Below are positions 10,440-21,135 of a DNA stretch of 64,000 bases, piece by piece; the first letter of the stretch is position 1; each line of letters begins with the position of its first letter. The stretch lies in the NCBI RefSeq assembly GCF_000276665.1, contig NW_004955402.1:1534619-1598618 (forward strand), given 5' to 3'. Source of the stretch: Chinchilla lanigera (Eukaryota > Chordata > Mammalia > Rodentia > Chinchillidae). A program made the translations under genes and the position numbers. The notes under the pieces were generated by a model. It did no database searches. It was not told the DNA's origin and was given only the letters and a program-made list of their open reading frames with translations.

Positions 10440-12345
10440 TCAGTCAGTCAATCAAGGCTGGTCTTCCGAGGAAGGAGAAGAAGGCTGGTCCAGCAAACTC
10501 TGCTTGGATGTCTTTGCCGTGGTACCTCACCATGGTAATGGCTCGCGCAGGATTGATTTTCTTAAAATGAACATATTTGAAGTGTGGTTGTCGTAGCCCA
10601 CATTCAGGTTTGTTTCTTTCCATTGATTATTTTTGTTATCCTCTGGTTTTGATCAAGTTTTCCTCCCGCTCCCCATGAGCTCTACTCACATTTCCCAGAA
10701 TCTCTCAGGACCTGCCGTGGCCTGAGACTGCAAATGTGCCCCCTCTCTGGCCCGGAGCTGCGCTGGCCTGCCCTCTGAACGTCCAAGGAAACTGGGTGTG
10801 ACTTTTGTTGATTCGCGTGTCTTCTTCAGTGTTGATGCTGCTGCTTTCTAGGTTTCTCTGTTGGCTGTTGCCCAAGCAGTATGACCATTCCGATCTCAGA
10901 AAGTTCCTGTCTCGCCGTCCTTCCACCTGTGTCTTCCGGGTCACTTCCTGGCCCTGTGTCTCCATCCCATTTCATTGTAACAGCGTAAGACAAGTTATTC
11001 TTTTCCTTGCTTAATGTTTTTCCTTCTCCTTAAAAATTAAGCCTCTGAGTTCACAGAAACAGCCCAGCGTTTTCTGTGGAGGCTTCCGGGCAGCACTGGC
11101 TGTCAGGAGCACAGGGGATGCGGGATCACGGGGACGTCCTCATTCTAGGGCACTCACCAGCACGTCCTTCCTTCTGGCGCTTTGAATTTCGTGATGTGGT
11201 TCCTGTTGGGAAACGTCTTTATTTTACAGACTTTCCATATCTGAAGCATTTTTGGCCCCAAGAGTAAGAACAATTTCATGATTAGGCATTTTTGGCAAAT
11301 GCCAGCCCTGGTAGATAAAACGGTCCACGTGGCGAGCAGGCTCAGGGCAGTGGTGACTGGTCTCCCATGCACTGCTCCCTGCACCTGTTTGACCACCGTA
11401 TCCCCATTTTCCCCTTGGCGCTAGTTGGGAACATACCTTGGGAGATTCTGGACTTAAGGAATTTTATACTAACTGGAGGACCAATGAAGAAAGGAGCTTA
11501 TTCTGGGATGTGGGGCCTCTTAAAAGACCCCAAAGCTCATCGTCGTCCTTCAGATGTGTGAGTAAAGCCAACCCTGGGTAAAGGTCCTGTCAAAGCTTTT
11601 AGAAAGAAGACGTGGATTATCCTTTGTTACTTAGTTCACTGGCGTGTGTTTGCATGATCATTTAGTTGCTTCTCAAAAGGTGAGACGCTCAATATTCTGG
11701 GGACTATAGATCCCTGGACTTAACCAGACATACAAGTCTCCAGGTCAGTGGCCAGCACCCTCCTGAGCCAGCAAAGGGGTAAACGAAGTCAGGGTACCCG
11801 CCTCACCCTGTGTTTTTGAGTTAGACGCAGCGTGGCTTCCCGGGCCTCTGCGTCCTCCTCAGCACCATCTGTCCTCCCACACACACCACAGTGCGCTTTG
11901 TGACAGTAAGCCAGCTGTCACCCCACAGCTAGAAGCCTCCTGTGCTGTCCTGATGCCATCAAAAAGCAAACACTAAATCCTTCAGCCGGCTGCAAACCCC
12001 GGTTCCCGCTCCCTCCCGCCCCACCGGAGTTGTTTTCCTTAGTCACAGCTGTTTTTGCTGCAAGGTTGTTGCCCTTGCCGGTTGCTCTGGCACTTTCCTC
12101 CAGGTGCCCACGGAGGTGCCACCCGCCAGGTGTCTCTGCACACACTCTGTGTGCCTGTGCCCCTGCCATGCCAGTGTCCACTGTGCTGCTGCCGCTACTT
12201 CTCGCACATTCACTAGTGTCAGTTGTTCTCTGCCTCCTGTCTCCGCTCCCTCCAGTAACGCACATGACCCGGGGAGGCAGCTGCCGGGTGACCTCCCAGC
12301 CTGGCATGGCGCTGACCTGCACGCTCTGCAGAGGAAGTGGCGCCC
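10440..12345. other. Intron without recognised elements
   Basis: No gene, RNA or clear repeat. Around 12.0-12.4 kb overlapping open frames occur on both strands in GC-richer sequence, without visible domains. Confidence 0.35.
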
Positions 12346-12349
12346 GCAT

Positions 12350-12425
12350 GCTCCCTCCTTCCTCCGCCAGCTGTGTCTCAGTTTCCTCATCTGCACAGTA
12401 GAGGTTGTGGCAAAACATAGAGTGA
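12350..12425 (+). repeat. MIR-like SINE fragment
   Basis: The phrase gtctcagtttcctcatctgc is the core signature of mammalian-wide MIR elements. Only a short diverged fragment is visible. Confidence 0.5.
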
Positions 12426-12428
12426 GGT

Positions 12429-12502
12429 GAGGATGTGACTCAGTGGTAGTGTGGTTCCCTGCCTTGCACAAGGCCCCGTGCTGATCCTGCACCACAACAG
12501 GG
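12429..12502 (+). mobile_element. ID-like SINE relic
   Basis: gaggatgtgactcagtggta (near box A) followed by cttgcacaaggccccgtgct fits a rodent ID element in sense orientation. The box B region is degraded and there is no clean A-tail. Confidence 0.55.
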
Positions 12503-14894
12503 ATGCAGGTCTGGGAGGGGATGCGTGGATGCATTTGGGGCAGTGGGAGGTATCACGCAGACTTTGGGGTGCCAGCCCCGTCGCTCTGGAGGAGCACTGG
12601 GAGCTGGTGGATCCCTGTGTCCCCGGGGTTCCCCTTGGCACACCCTGTCTCAGACTGCCTTGCCACTTTGCACAATCAAGTCAGTGAGAGCCGGCGCTGG
12701 CAGAGATGTCTCAACACGTGGAGAAGTCTGCCCCGGGCAGGGAAGACCTGGGGTGTTCGCCGGCTGTGGTGTCCTCCTGTCTCCAGCTGGGGCCTCTCTG
12801 CTGTGGACCTCCTTAGCCCTGGGCTGAGGTTTCTCTCCCTCTTGTGGTTGTAAGGGGACTTCATAAAGCCAGGACCCTCTTCCCTGAAGCTGATCTTTAT
12901 TTAGGGTGGAGTGTGTCTTGGTTTCCTCAGATGTAAGGAGGAAACAATTCAGCAACTCAGTGAAGTGTGTGGGCTTCATAGAACTCACCAGGCATCTTGT
13001 TGGCCAGTCAGTCATTTTCTTGTGCATGGGATGAAGATGACTTATTCCTTCCTCAGGCATCGCCAGGTGAAGTTGGATCTCTAAAACGGCTGGACCACCA
13101 GATTCAACATCATGGTTCTGAGAGTGCTGGTGATTTAGTGAGAATGCCTTCTATCTGCTGGACACATCTTGTGTGTAAAACATCCTCACACAGTTTTTGG
13201 ACTATAAGCTCGGGAGGGCTGGCGCTGTGTTTTCTTGCTCAGTGATCCCCTGTGTCCCCGTCAGGTGCTGGCAGACGGGCTATATCTGTTACCTGTGGAG
13301 GACGGGCATGCGTGTGTGCCTGGGTTATGGTTCCCATTTAACAGTCGCGAGTGCTCTGTGCAGTAGGCAGCACTCTCTTGTGTTCACACCCTGAGTAAAT
13401 GGAAAGGAGCTTGGTTTTACGTGAGAAAAATAGCAGCTCGGAAGCAGTAAGTACCTTTTTGTTTTGGTTGTCAGATCTCAGGCAGCTGGTGGGTCAGGAC
13501 CAGGCTGTCAGTCTGTTTCCATTTTTAGTCCAGTTTCAGCCACAAAAGTAGTTGTTCTCAAGTGCTGATTTTTACACATGCTGCTGATCTGGATCTTTTG
13601 GTCTACGTTCTCCATTTCTGCAGAGTGGTGGATCTGACGGCGTCCATCTGCCCATGTGCAGCCCACACTGAGAATGCGCATCAGGGTTTAGGTAACAGTG
13701 TGGAGCTTATTCCCAGGGGAAGTGGTCGGGGTTCCCTGCAGCCCTCTCCTGATTTTACCGAGGAGGCGTGACAGAGCCTCCTCCTCTCTCCAAGGGCTCA
13801 TCCTGCAGTTTGAGCCTGGGGCAGAGTCGGGCTTCCCTGCGCAGCAGGGCAGACATGACACAAATGCAAACCCTGCTGGTGTTTTGAGCTAGCACTGCTG
13901 GGTTCTTTTTCCCCTTGCACAGTGCTGTTGTGGTTCTAGGGCCAGACACAGTTTATGATTACCCCAAATGCCAGGGGGACAGAATGTAAACTCCTGAATT
14001 TCTTCCAGGCCCTGCCGATGGAGGAGCCATTTTGTGCCTAGAGAAGCAGAAAGTAGTCCAGTGGCTTGATCTCAGGTGGCCCTCGACTAGCCAGGTGTGC
14101 AGCAGCTCACATTTCCAACTTCCGATGAGCGTGGAGGGTCATTTGCTAGGTTGTCATTCATTCGTTTAACAAATGTGTACTGAGTACTCCTCAGCCTCAC
14201 ACACTCTGCCTGTACTTAACAAACTCTGGTAAGTTAGTATTTATTTGAGAAGCTAAGTGTACCTAGCAGGTACAACGTGACACTCTCATCTGTGTGTAGA
14301 GTGTTGAATGGCTGGATTGAGCACTACCTCACATACTTATTATCTGAAGTGAAAACACTTAAAATCTACCCTCTTAGCAATCCCAGTTCATCTTCACAGT
14401 AAGAAAGATGGCAGAGCTCCGCATGGTGCACAAATGAACTTAAATCCTTTTGTGTTCTTGAAAACAAAAGGGTTCACTCCCAAGTCTTCTGTATTTTACA
14501 CTGACAGAGTGTTCTCTGCTAATTAAGCTAGTAGTGAGATTTTACCTGGCAATGAAAAGCTCCTGGCAGACAACTCCCTGCTGGCATTAGCAAGTCTCTG
14601 TGTCATGGGGAAGGTTAGTGGTGCGAGAGTGGGCTTTGCCTGAGACCTTTTCACTTAGCGCTGAATTGGACGTGGGAGCAGTGTGGTTACGTGTGTCTGG
14701 CAAGTGGGATCAATACTATTGGATCCAAATCCATATGAAACCCTATGCAAGGCCCACAGGAAGCTTTTGTGACTTGTTGGACATATCTTTCTCCAACTAC
14801 TTTGACTTTCTCAGGAGTCAGAGTTAGAGAAATTATGGTAAGTGACATCTTAGAGTATTTTGATAAATGTAGACATATTTATTGAAATAGATTA
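12503..14894. other. Intron, mostly unrecognised
   Basis: Near 14,155-14,190 a stretch (ttcattcgtttaacaaatgt) resembles an old LINE2/MIR-type tail but is too short to assign. Otherwise I see no gene, RNA or repeat. Confidence 0.35.
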
Positions 14895-14908
14895 TTAAAG
14901 TGTAATAC
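14895..14908. repeat. Target-site duplication, left copy
   Basis: ttaaagtgtaatac here is repeated exactly at 21101-21114, on the two sides of the L1 element. Confidence 0.9.
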
Positions 14909-14993
14909 CTTTTTATTTTAAAGAGAATAATAATTTAAAAAGAGCAATGGCAGAATACCAACAACATAGACAAAAACAAAAGCGAAAACAAAA

Positions 14994-15281
14994 ATGATAC
15001 AGGGCTTCAGAACAAAATGATAGAAACTAACAGTGGTTGTTACATTAGCTATTGTTATCTTCAATGAAGTTGCTCAGATGGCCAGATGTAAGAATGCAAG
15101 ATTGGTCAAACCATTAAAGGAATAAAAAATAGATTTAAAAACACTAGAAATGATACAGAACTTCACTAAACAAGATGGTAGGCATTCAACAGTGGTTAAT
15201 ATATTGCATATAGTTGTCTTCAAATTAGTAGTTGTTCAGATTACCAGATATAAGCATGCAAAATTGGTCAGAAAATTAAGC
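14994..15281 (-). repeat. Diverged tandem duplication in L1 3'UTR
   Basis: Two units, about 14994-15118 and 15150-15281, share the motifs atgatacag, caacagtggtt-like, cagat..ccagat and attggtca in the same order, offset by 156-162 bp. They differ at many positions, so the duplication is probably older than this insertion and a property of the L1 subfamily. Confidence 0.75.
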
Positions 15282-15449
15282 ATTAAACTGTTCCTTTCAA
15301 TAAACCAATAGACATCAGCAGTACAGTTATCCCAGCTATTCTTATAAATATATATATATTTTTTTCTTTTTTCTTTCTTTCTCTCATTTCCCTCATCTCA
15401 GTCGTTCCTCCTTTAGCAATTTCTTTCCCTTTCATAATATGTATTGTAC

Positions 15450-18400
15450 ATTTTGGGTTTTATTTACTCTTTCAGGTTCTTACACTAGGGAGACAATATG
15501 ATGTTTACATATGTGGGTCCAATTTATTTCACTTATGAGCATGGTCTCATTTACCTATAAAAGCCTTGAGTTGATCTTTTTTTATAGCTGTAATACTCCA
15601 TTGTATAAAAATACCACATCTTTTTTATTCTTTCCTCAGTTGATGAGCATTTGGGTTGTTTCCAACATTTAGCTATGACAAATTGTGCTGCTGTAAACAT
15701 GGGTATACATATATCACTGTGGTATTTTGTTTTTAATTCTTCTGGCAAAATACCCAGAAAGGGGATAGCTGAGTTAAGTGGGACTTCTAATCCTAGTTTT
15801 GTGAGGAATCTCCACACTGATTTCCACAGTGGTTTCACCAGTCTCCACTCTCACCAGCAGTGGAGGAGTGTTCCTTTTTCCCCACAGCCTCTCCAGCATT
15901 TGTTATTGGTTGATTTCTTGATGATAGCCATTCTTTCTGGGGTGAGATGGAATCTCAGTGTTGTTTTAATTTGCATTTCGCCAGTGACCAATGATGTTGA
16001 ACATTTTTTCATGTATTCATTTGCCATCTGTATTTCTTCATCTGAGAAGTGTGTATTCATCTCAGATGTCCGTTTTTGGATTGGGTCTTTGAATTTGGGG
16101 GGCCTGATCTTTAAAAATTCTTTATATGTTCTGGATAGAAGTCCTTTGTCTGAGGGGCAGTGAGCTAAAATTTTTTCCCAATTTGTGGGTTTTCTTTTTA
16201 CTCTGTTGATTTCTTTAGATATGCAAGAACTTTTCAATAAGATGAGATCCCAGTTGTTGATTCTTTGAAGTATTTCCTGTGAAGTTTGGCTTTTGTTCAT
16301 GAACTCTCTACCTACCCCTATGTCTTCAAGATTTTTACCTACTTTCTCTTGCAGTAGATTTAGTGTTTCTGTTTTAATATTTAGTTCTTTGATCCATTTT
16401 GACTTTAGTTTAGTGCATGGTGGTAGACATGGGTCTAGTTTTAGTCTTTGGCATGTGGAAAACCAGTTCTTCCAACACCATTTATTAAAGACACTTTATT
16501 CCAGTGAACATGTTTGGCCCCTTTGTAAAAAATATGGTAGCTGAGTGTATTTGTAGCTGTGTCTGCATCTTCTAATCTGTTCTGTTGATCCTCAGGTCTG
16601 GTTTGTTTGCCAGTACCGTGCTGATATTATCACAGTAGCTTTGTGGTATAATTTCAAGTTAGGGATTGTGATGCCTCCTGACTTGCCTTTGTTGCCCAGG
16701 GTTGCTTTTGCTGTTCTAGGTCTCCTCTGGTTCCAGGTGAATTTTAGGAGTGTTTTCTCTAGGTTTGTGAGGTATACTAATGGTATTTTGATTGGGATTG
16801 CATTAAATCTGTAGAATAGTTTTGGGAATACAGTATGACCATTTTCACAATGTTGGGTCTTCCTACCCATGAGCAAGGAATGTCTTTCCATTTTCTGAAA
16901 TCTTCTTCGATCTCTTTCTTCAGAGTACTGTAATTTTCACTGTATAGATCTTTTACTTCCTTTTTGGATTGATTCCTAAGTATTTCAGTTTTTTGAATGC
17001 TATTGTGAAAGGTGTGATTTCCCTAATTTCTCAGTCTGTTTGTTGTTTGTTTACAGGAATGCTGTAGATTTTTGAAGGCTGACTTTGTTTCCAGCTACAC
17101 TAGTGAATTTGCCTATTAAATCTATAGGCCTTTTGGTGGAGTTTTTGGGGTCTTCTATGTAGATAGAGTATTATGTCATCTGCACATAATGATAATTTCA
17201 CTTCTTCCTTTCCTGTCCTTATTCCTTTTATGTCTCTCTCTTGTCTAATTGCTCTGGCTAATAATTCCAGAACTATATTGAGTAGGAGTGGTGACTGTGG
17301 ACATCCTTGTCTTGTTCCTGATTTTAAAGTGAAGGCTTTCAATTTTTGTCCATTTAGTGTGATGTTGGCTGTTGGTTTGTCATTGATGGCTTTTATCAAA
17401 ATGAGGTAAAGACCATCTATTCCTATGTCCTGAAAGATTTTTTATCATGAGGGTTGGACTTTATCAAAAGCTTTTTCTGCATCTATTGAGATGATCATGT
17501 GATTTTTGTCTTTGGCTCTATTGATATGGTGTATTACATTAATTGATTTGTATATATTGAACCATCCCTGTATCCCTGGGATGAATCCCACTTGGTCGTG
17601 GTGTGTAATCCTCTTGATGATTTGTTGCATTCTGTTTGCTAGTGTTTTATTGAGAATTTTTGCATCTGTATTCATTAAGGAGATTGGCCTGTAGTATTCC
17701 TTTTTTGTTGAGTCTTTCTCTGGTTTTGGTGTCATACTTGCCTCCAGGAATGAGTTAGGAAGAATTCCTCCCCTTTCAGTTTCATTAAAGAGTTTGAGAA
17801 GAGTTGGTGTTAAATCTTCTCTAAATTTCTTGTAGAATTCACCTGTGAATCTGTCAGGACCTGGATTTTTCTTTGTTGGTAAGATTTTTTTTTTTATTAC
17901 ATTTTCGTTTTCGCTCACTGATATTGAGTTATCCAGGATTATGATATCTTCTTCATTCGGCTTTGGTAATTCATATGTATCTAGGAGTCTGTCCATTTCC
18001 GCTGTGTTTTCCATCCGATGAGAGTGAAGATTTTCGAAGTAGGTATTGATGATCTTCTGAATTTCTTCAGGATCTGTGGTGATTTCACCCCTTTCATTCC
18101 TTATTGCATGTATTTCAGTTTTTTCTTTCCTTTTTTAAATAAGGTTGGCTAGGGCTTTATCTATTTTATTTATTCTTTCAAAGAACTAGCTCTTTAACTC
18201 ATTAATTCTTTGCATTGTTTTCTTGGTCTCCATTGCATTGATTTCTCCTCTGTTCTTTATAATTTCCTGCCTTCTTTGGGCTTTGGGGTGGATTTGCTCT
18301 TCTTTTTCTAGAAGCTTGAGGTGCAGCATGAGATTATTTATTTGTGCTCATTCTGTTTTCCTAATGTGGGAATTCACTACTATAAATTTCCCTCTGAAGA

Positions 18401-19277
18401 CTGCTTTCATTGCATCCCACAGGTTCCTGTAAGTTGTATCTGTATTTTTGTTTGATTGTAAATATTGTTTAATTTCTTCTTTAATTTCATCTCTAACTCG
18501 ATGGTTGTTCAGGAGGATGTTATTTAATTTCCATGTGTTTATGGAGTTTTTGGTTTCTTTCGTCATTAATTTCCAATTTCATTGTACTATGGTCCAATAG
18601 TATGCATAGGATAATTTCAATTTCTTTGCATGTATTTAAGCATGTTCTATGTGCTACTACATGATCTTTTTAAAAGAACTTTCCATGTGCAGCTGAGAAG
18701 AATGTGTATTCTGATGTTGGGTGGAACACTCCATAAAGGTCTACTAATAAATTCATTTGTTCACAAATTTGGTTTAGTTCTGTTATTTCTTTTCTGATTT
18801 TTTGTCTAGTTGATCTATCTCTTTGTGACAATGGGGGTGTTAAAATCCTCTGTTGTGATTGTGTTACTACTTATTTCATCTTTCATGTCTGTTAAAATTT
18901 GTCTTATATAGCTGGGTGCTCCTGTACTTGGTGCATAGATATTTATGATTTTATCTCTTCCTCTTGAAATTTTTCCCTAACAAGTATGTAGTGACCTTCT
19001 TTATCTGTTTTGATCATTCTTGATTTGAAGTTCACATTATCTGCAAACAGAATAGCTATACCCCCTTTTTTCTGGGTTCCTGTCACATGGAGTATTGTTT
19101 TCCATCCTTTTATATTCAGTCGATGAATTTCTTTTTGAGTTAAATGTGTTTCTTGTATACAGCATAGTGTTGGATTTGGTTCTTGATCCATTCTGCTAGT
19201 TTGCTTCTTTTGACTGGTGAATTGAGACCGTTTACATGGATAGTTATAACACTATGATATTGGCTTATCTTTGTCAT
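15450..19277 (-). pseudogene. L1 ORF2 relic (endonuclease-reverse transcriptase)
   Basis: The start codon at 19277 (minus) opens MTKISQYHSVITIHVNGLNS, typical of L1 ORF2. The N-terminal APE-type endonuclease shows CCIQETHL near 19150. Reverse-transcriptase motifs follow: [29 protein letters not shown] and [11 protein letters not shown] (about 17450-17750). The active-site block reads [10 protein letters not shown] at 17172-17189, where the usual Phe/Tyr before the first Ala-Asp-Asp is Cys. The C-terminus is recognised as MWYFYTMEYYS near 15590. Stops and frame changes lie between these segments, so no intact protein is made. Confidence 0.92.
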
Positions 19278-19316
19278 GTTATTTTCCTGCTGTTGGTTGC
19301 TCCTTTTTCCCTTGGT

Positions 19317-20499
19317 TTAATTGCTTTCTCTGCTTGTTGGTTCCTCTCTGTTGTTTTTGATATTGTGGTCTGATCTTTCTCTGTCCAGAATATCTTTTAG
19401 TACTCTTTGTAATGCTGGCTTGGTGCTCATGAAATTCTTCAGTTGTTCTTAATTGTGGAAATACTCTTATTTCTCCATTAAATTTGAAGGATAGTTTTGC
19501 AGGGTACATCAATCTGGGTTGGAAGTTGTTTTCTTCAGAATCTGAAATACTTCACTCCACACTCTTCTTGACTTGATGATTTGTGTTGAGAAATCTGCTG
19601 ATTCTGATGGCCTTTCCTTTATAGGTGATCTGTTTCTTTTCTCTAACAGCTTTTAATAGTCTGTTGTTTTTCTGAATTTCTGGAATCTTGATCACTGTAT
19701 GTCTGGGTGTAGATTTACTTTGGTTACTGTTAATTGGAGTTCTATATGCATCACTTACCTATATGTCCAATTTTTTTCCATGCTTGGGAAACTTTCTGCT
19801 ATTACTTCTGCAAACAGTCTTTTTATGTCATTCGTGTTGATGTCTGCTGGTTTGTTGACACCTGTCAATCTTAAAATTGTTTTTATTTGCTTTATCTTGT
19901 AGCTATTGAATTGTTATATCCTGGCTCCTTGTTATTTTTAAAAGATCTTTCCTTTCATGATGGTTAGCTGCAGTGCTATCTTCAAGGTCTGAAAGTCTAT
20001 CTTCAGCTTTGTTCAAGTGGTTTTGCCAGCTTTTGATTGAATTTTTAGTTTCCTGGATATCTGTTTGAATCTGTTTCATGCATTCTAATTCTTTCCTATA
20101 TTGTTCATTCAAGGTTTCCATCATTTTTCTATGCTCCTCTATTTTCTTATCTATGTCTTCTTTAGATGTGCTGAGCAATTCTTTCATTATTGTTGTCATT
20201 TCTTTTTTTATCTGAGAGATTATTTCTGATCAGATTTCTTCTATGGCCTGATAGAGTTGGTTCTTTACTTCAGTTACTATCATTTCTGAAATTTCAGGTT
20301 TACGACTTCCAAGCTCTTCTGTGTCCATGTGTCCTGTACTTGTTCTGGGTGGGGTGGAGGTCTGAGATTGTATTTTGCTCCTTTGTTTTGTCGTTTTTGA
20401 AGATCCGGAGGTTCCCTGGAGCTCAGCCTCACTCACACAATGGTGTGGCAGTGGCGGGGCAAGGACCCGAAGGTCCCTGGTGCTCAGTGTGGCTCCCAT
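19317..20499 (-). pseudogene. L1 ORF1 relic (RNA-binding chaperone)
   Basis: The minus strand encodes a basic and polar N-terminus, a coiled-coil-like segment rich in Glu/Lys with heptad spacing (about 20199-19903), and the C-terminal signature MYPAKLSFKFNGEIRVF near 19510. After a frameshift the authentic end reads VLKDILDRERSDHNIKNN, then EEPTSRESN and a stop at 19317. That leaves 39 bp before ORF2, close to the spacer known for mouse L1. An in-frame stop at about 20230 and the frameshift break the gene. The true start within 20400-20499 is uncertain. Confidence 0.85.
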
Positions 20500-20533
20500 A
20501 ATGGTGTGTGGGAGTGGGGTGTGGTTGCTGATA

Positions 20534-21100
20534 CTCCTGAAGCTGTACGAGACTCAGCTTGTCTTCCATGCAGGGTTCCCAAAGCTGCCTGGGGTTCAGC
20601 CCCGCTTCTGCATGGGTGCGGGTGTGGGCAGGTCATGGTCACCTAGGTTCCTGAAGTGTCCAAGGCTCAGCCTGGCTTCCATGAGGGTTCAGGGATGGGC
20701 TGGTTGTGGTCACTGAGGCTCCTGAAGCTTTCCGGGACCCAGCCTGGTTCCCGTGCTGGTGGGAGAGGGGTGAGGGCACAGTCACCCAGGCTGCTGAAGC
20801 TGTCCAGGGCTCAGCTCAGCTCCCATGAGGGTGCGGTGGGAGCCAGGTGTGGCCACTGAGGCCCCTGAAGCTGTCCAAGGCTCAGCCTGGCTTACATACT
20901 GGTTGGGAAGGGGCGGAGGAGGCTCACTGAGGTTCCTGAAGCTGTCTGGGGTTCAGCCTGGCTTCCACAAGGGTGTGGGGGGGTCATGGTCACCAAGGCT
21001 CCAGACATTGCCCGGGACCCAGCCCAGTTCCCATGCTGGTGGGGGAGGAGTGAGGGCATAGTCACTGAGGCTCCTGAAGCTGCCTGGGGTTCAGGTCAGC
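20534..21100 (-). repeat. L1 5'UTR tandem monomers (about 71 bp)
   Basis: The anchor cctgaag (or a one- or two-base variant) recurs at 20650, 20721, 20793, 20864, 20935, 21001 and 21073. The spacings are 71, 72, 71, 71, 66 and 72 bp. Each unit also carries a gtcactgagg-like and a cagcctgg-like block. The units at 20721 and 21001 share extra sequence (gggacccagcc, then gtgagggca), suggesting a four-unit higher-order repeat of about 280 bp. By analogy with mouse L1, such monomers would be the promoter. Confidence 0.88.
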
Positions 21101-21114
21101 TTAAAGTGTAATAC
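21101..21114. repeat. Target-site duplication, right copy
   Basis: ttaaagtgtaatac is identical to 14895-14908 and abuts the L1 5' end. An AT-rich tract with (TA)n follows at about 21119-21134. Confidence 0.9.
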
Positions 21115-21135
21115 TTAAAATATATATATATATAA

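Larger units (their letters stand above)
14909..21100 (-). mobile_element. Full-length L1 retrotransposon (antisense to PIEZO2)
   Basis: This 6,192-bp element is flanked by a perfect 14-bp duplication. Read on the minus strand it has a GC-rich 5'UTR of tandem monomers (21100 to about 20500), an ORF1 relic, a 39-bp spacer, an ORF2 relic with endonuclease and reverse-transcriptase motifs, and an AT-rich 3'UTR ending in a short A-rich tail beside the left duplication. Both ORFs carry several stops and frameshifts, so this copy should be dead, but its intact ends and recognisable motifs indicate a moderately young rodent L1. It is inserted opposite to the host gene. Confidence 0.95.
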
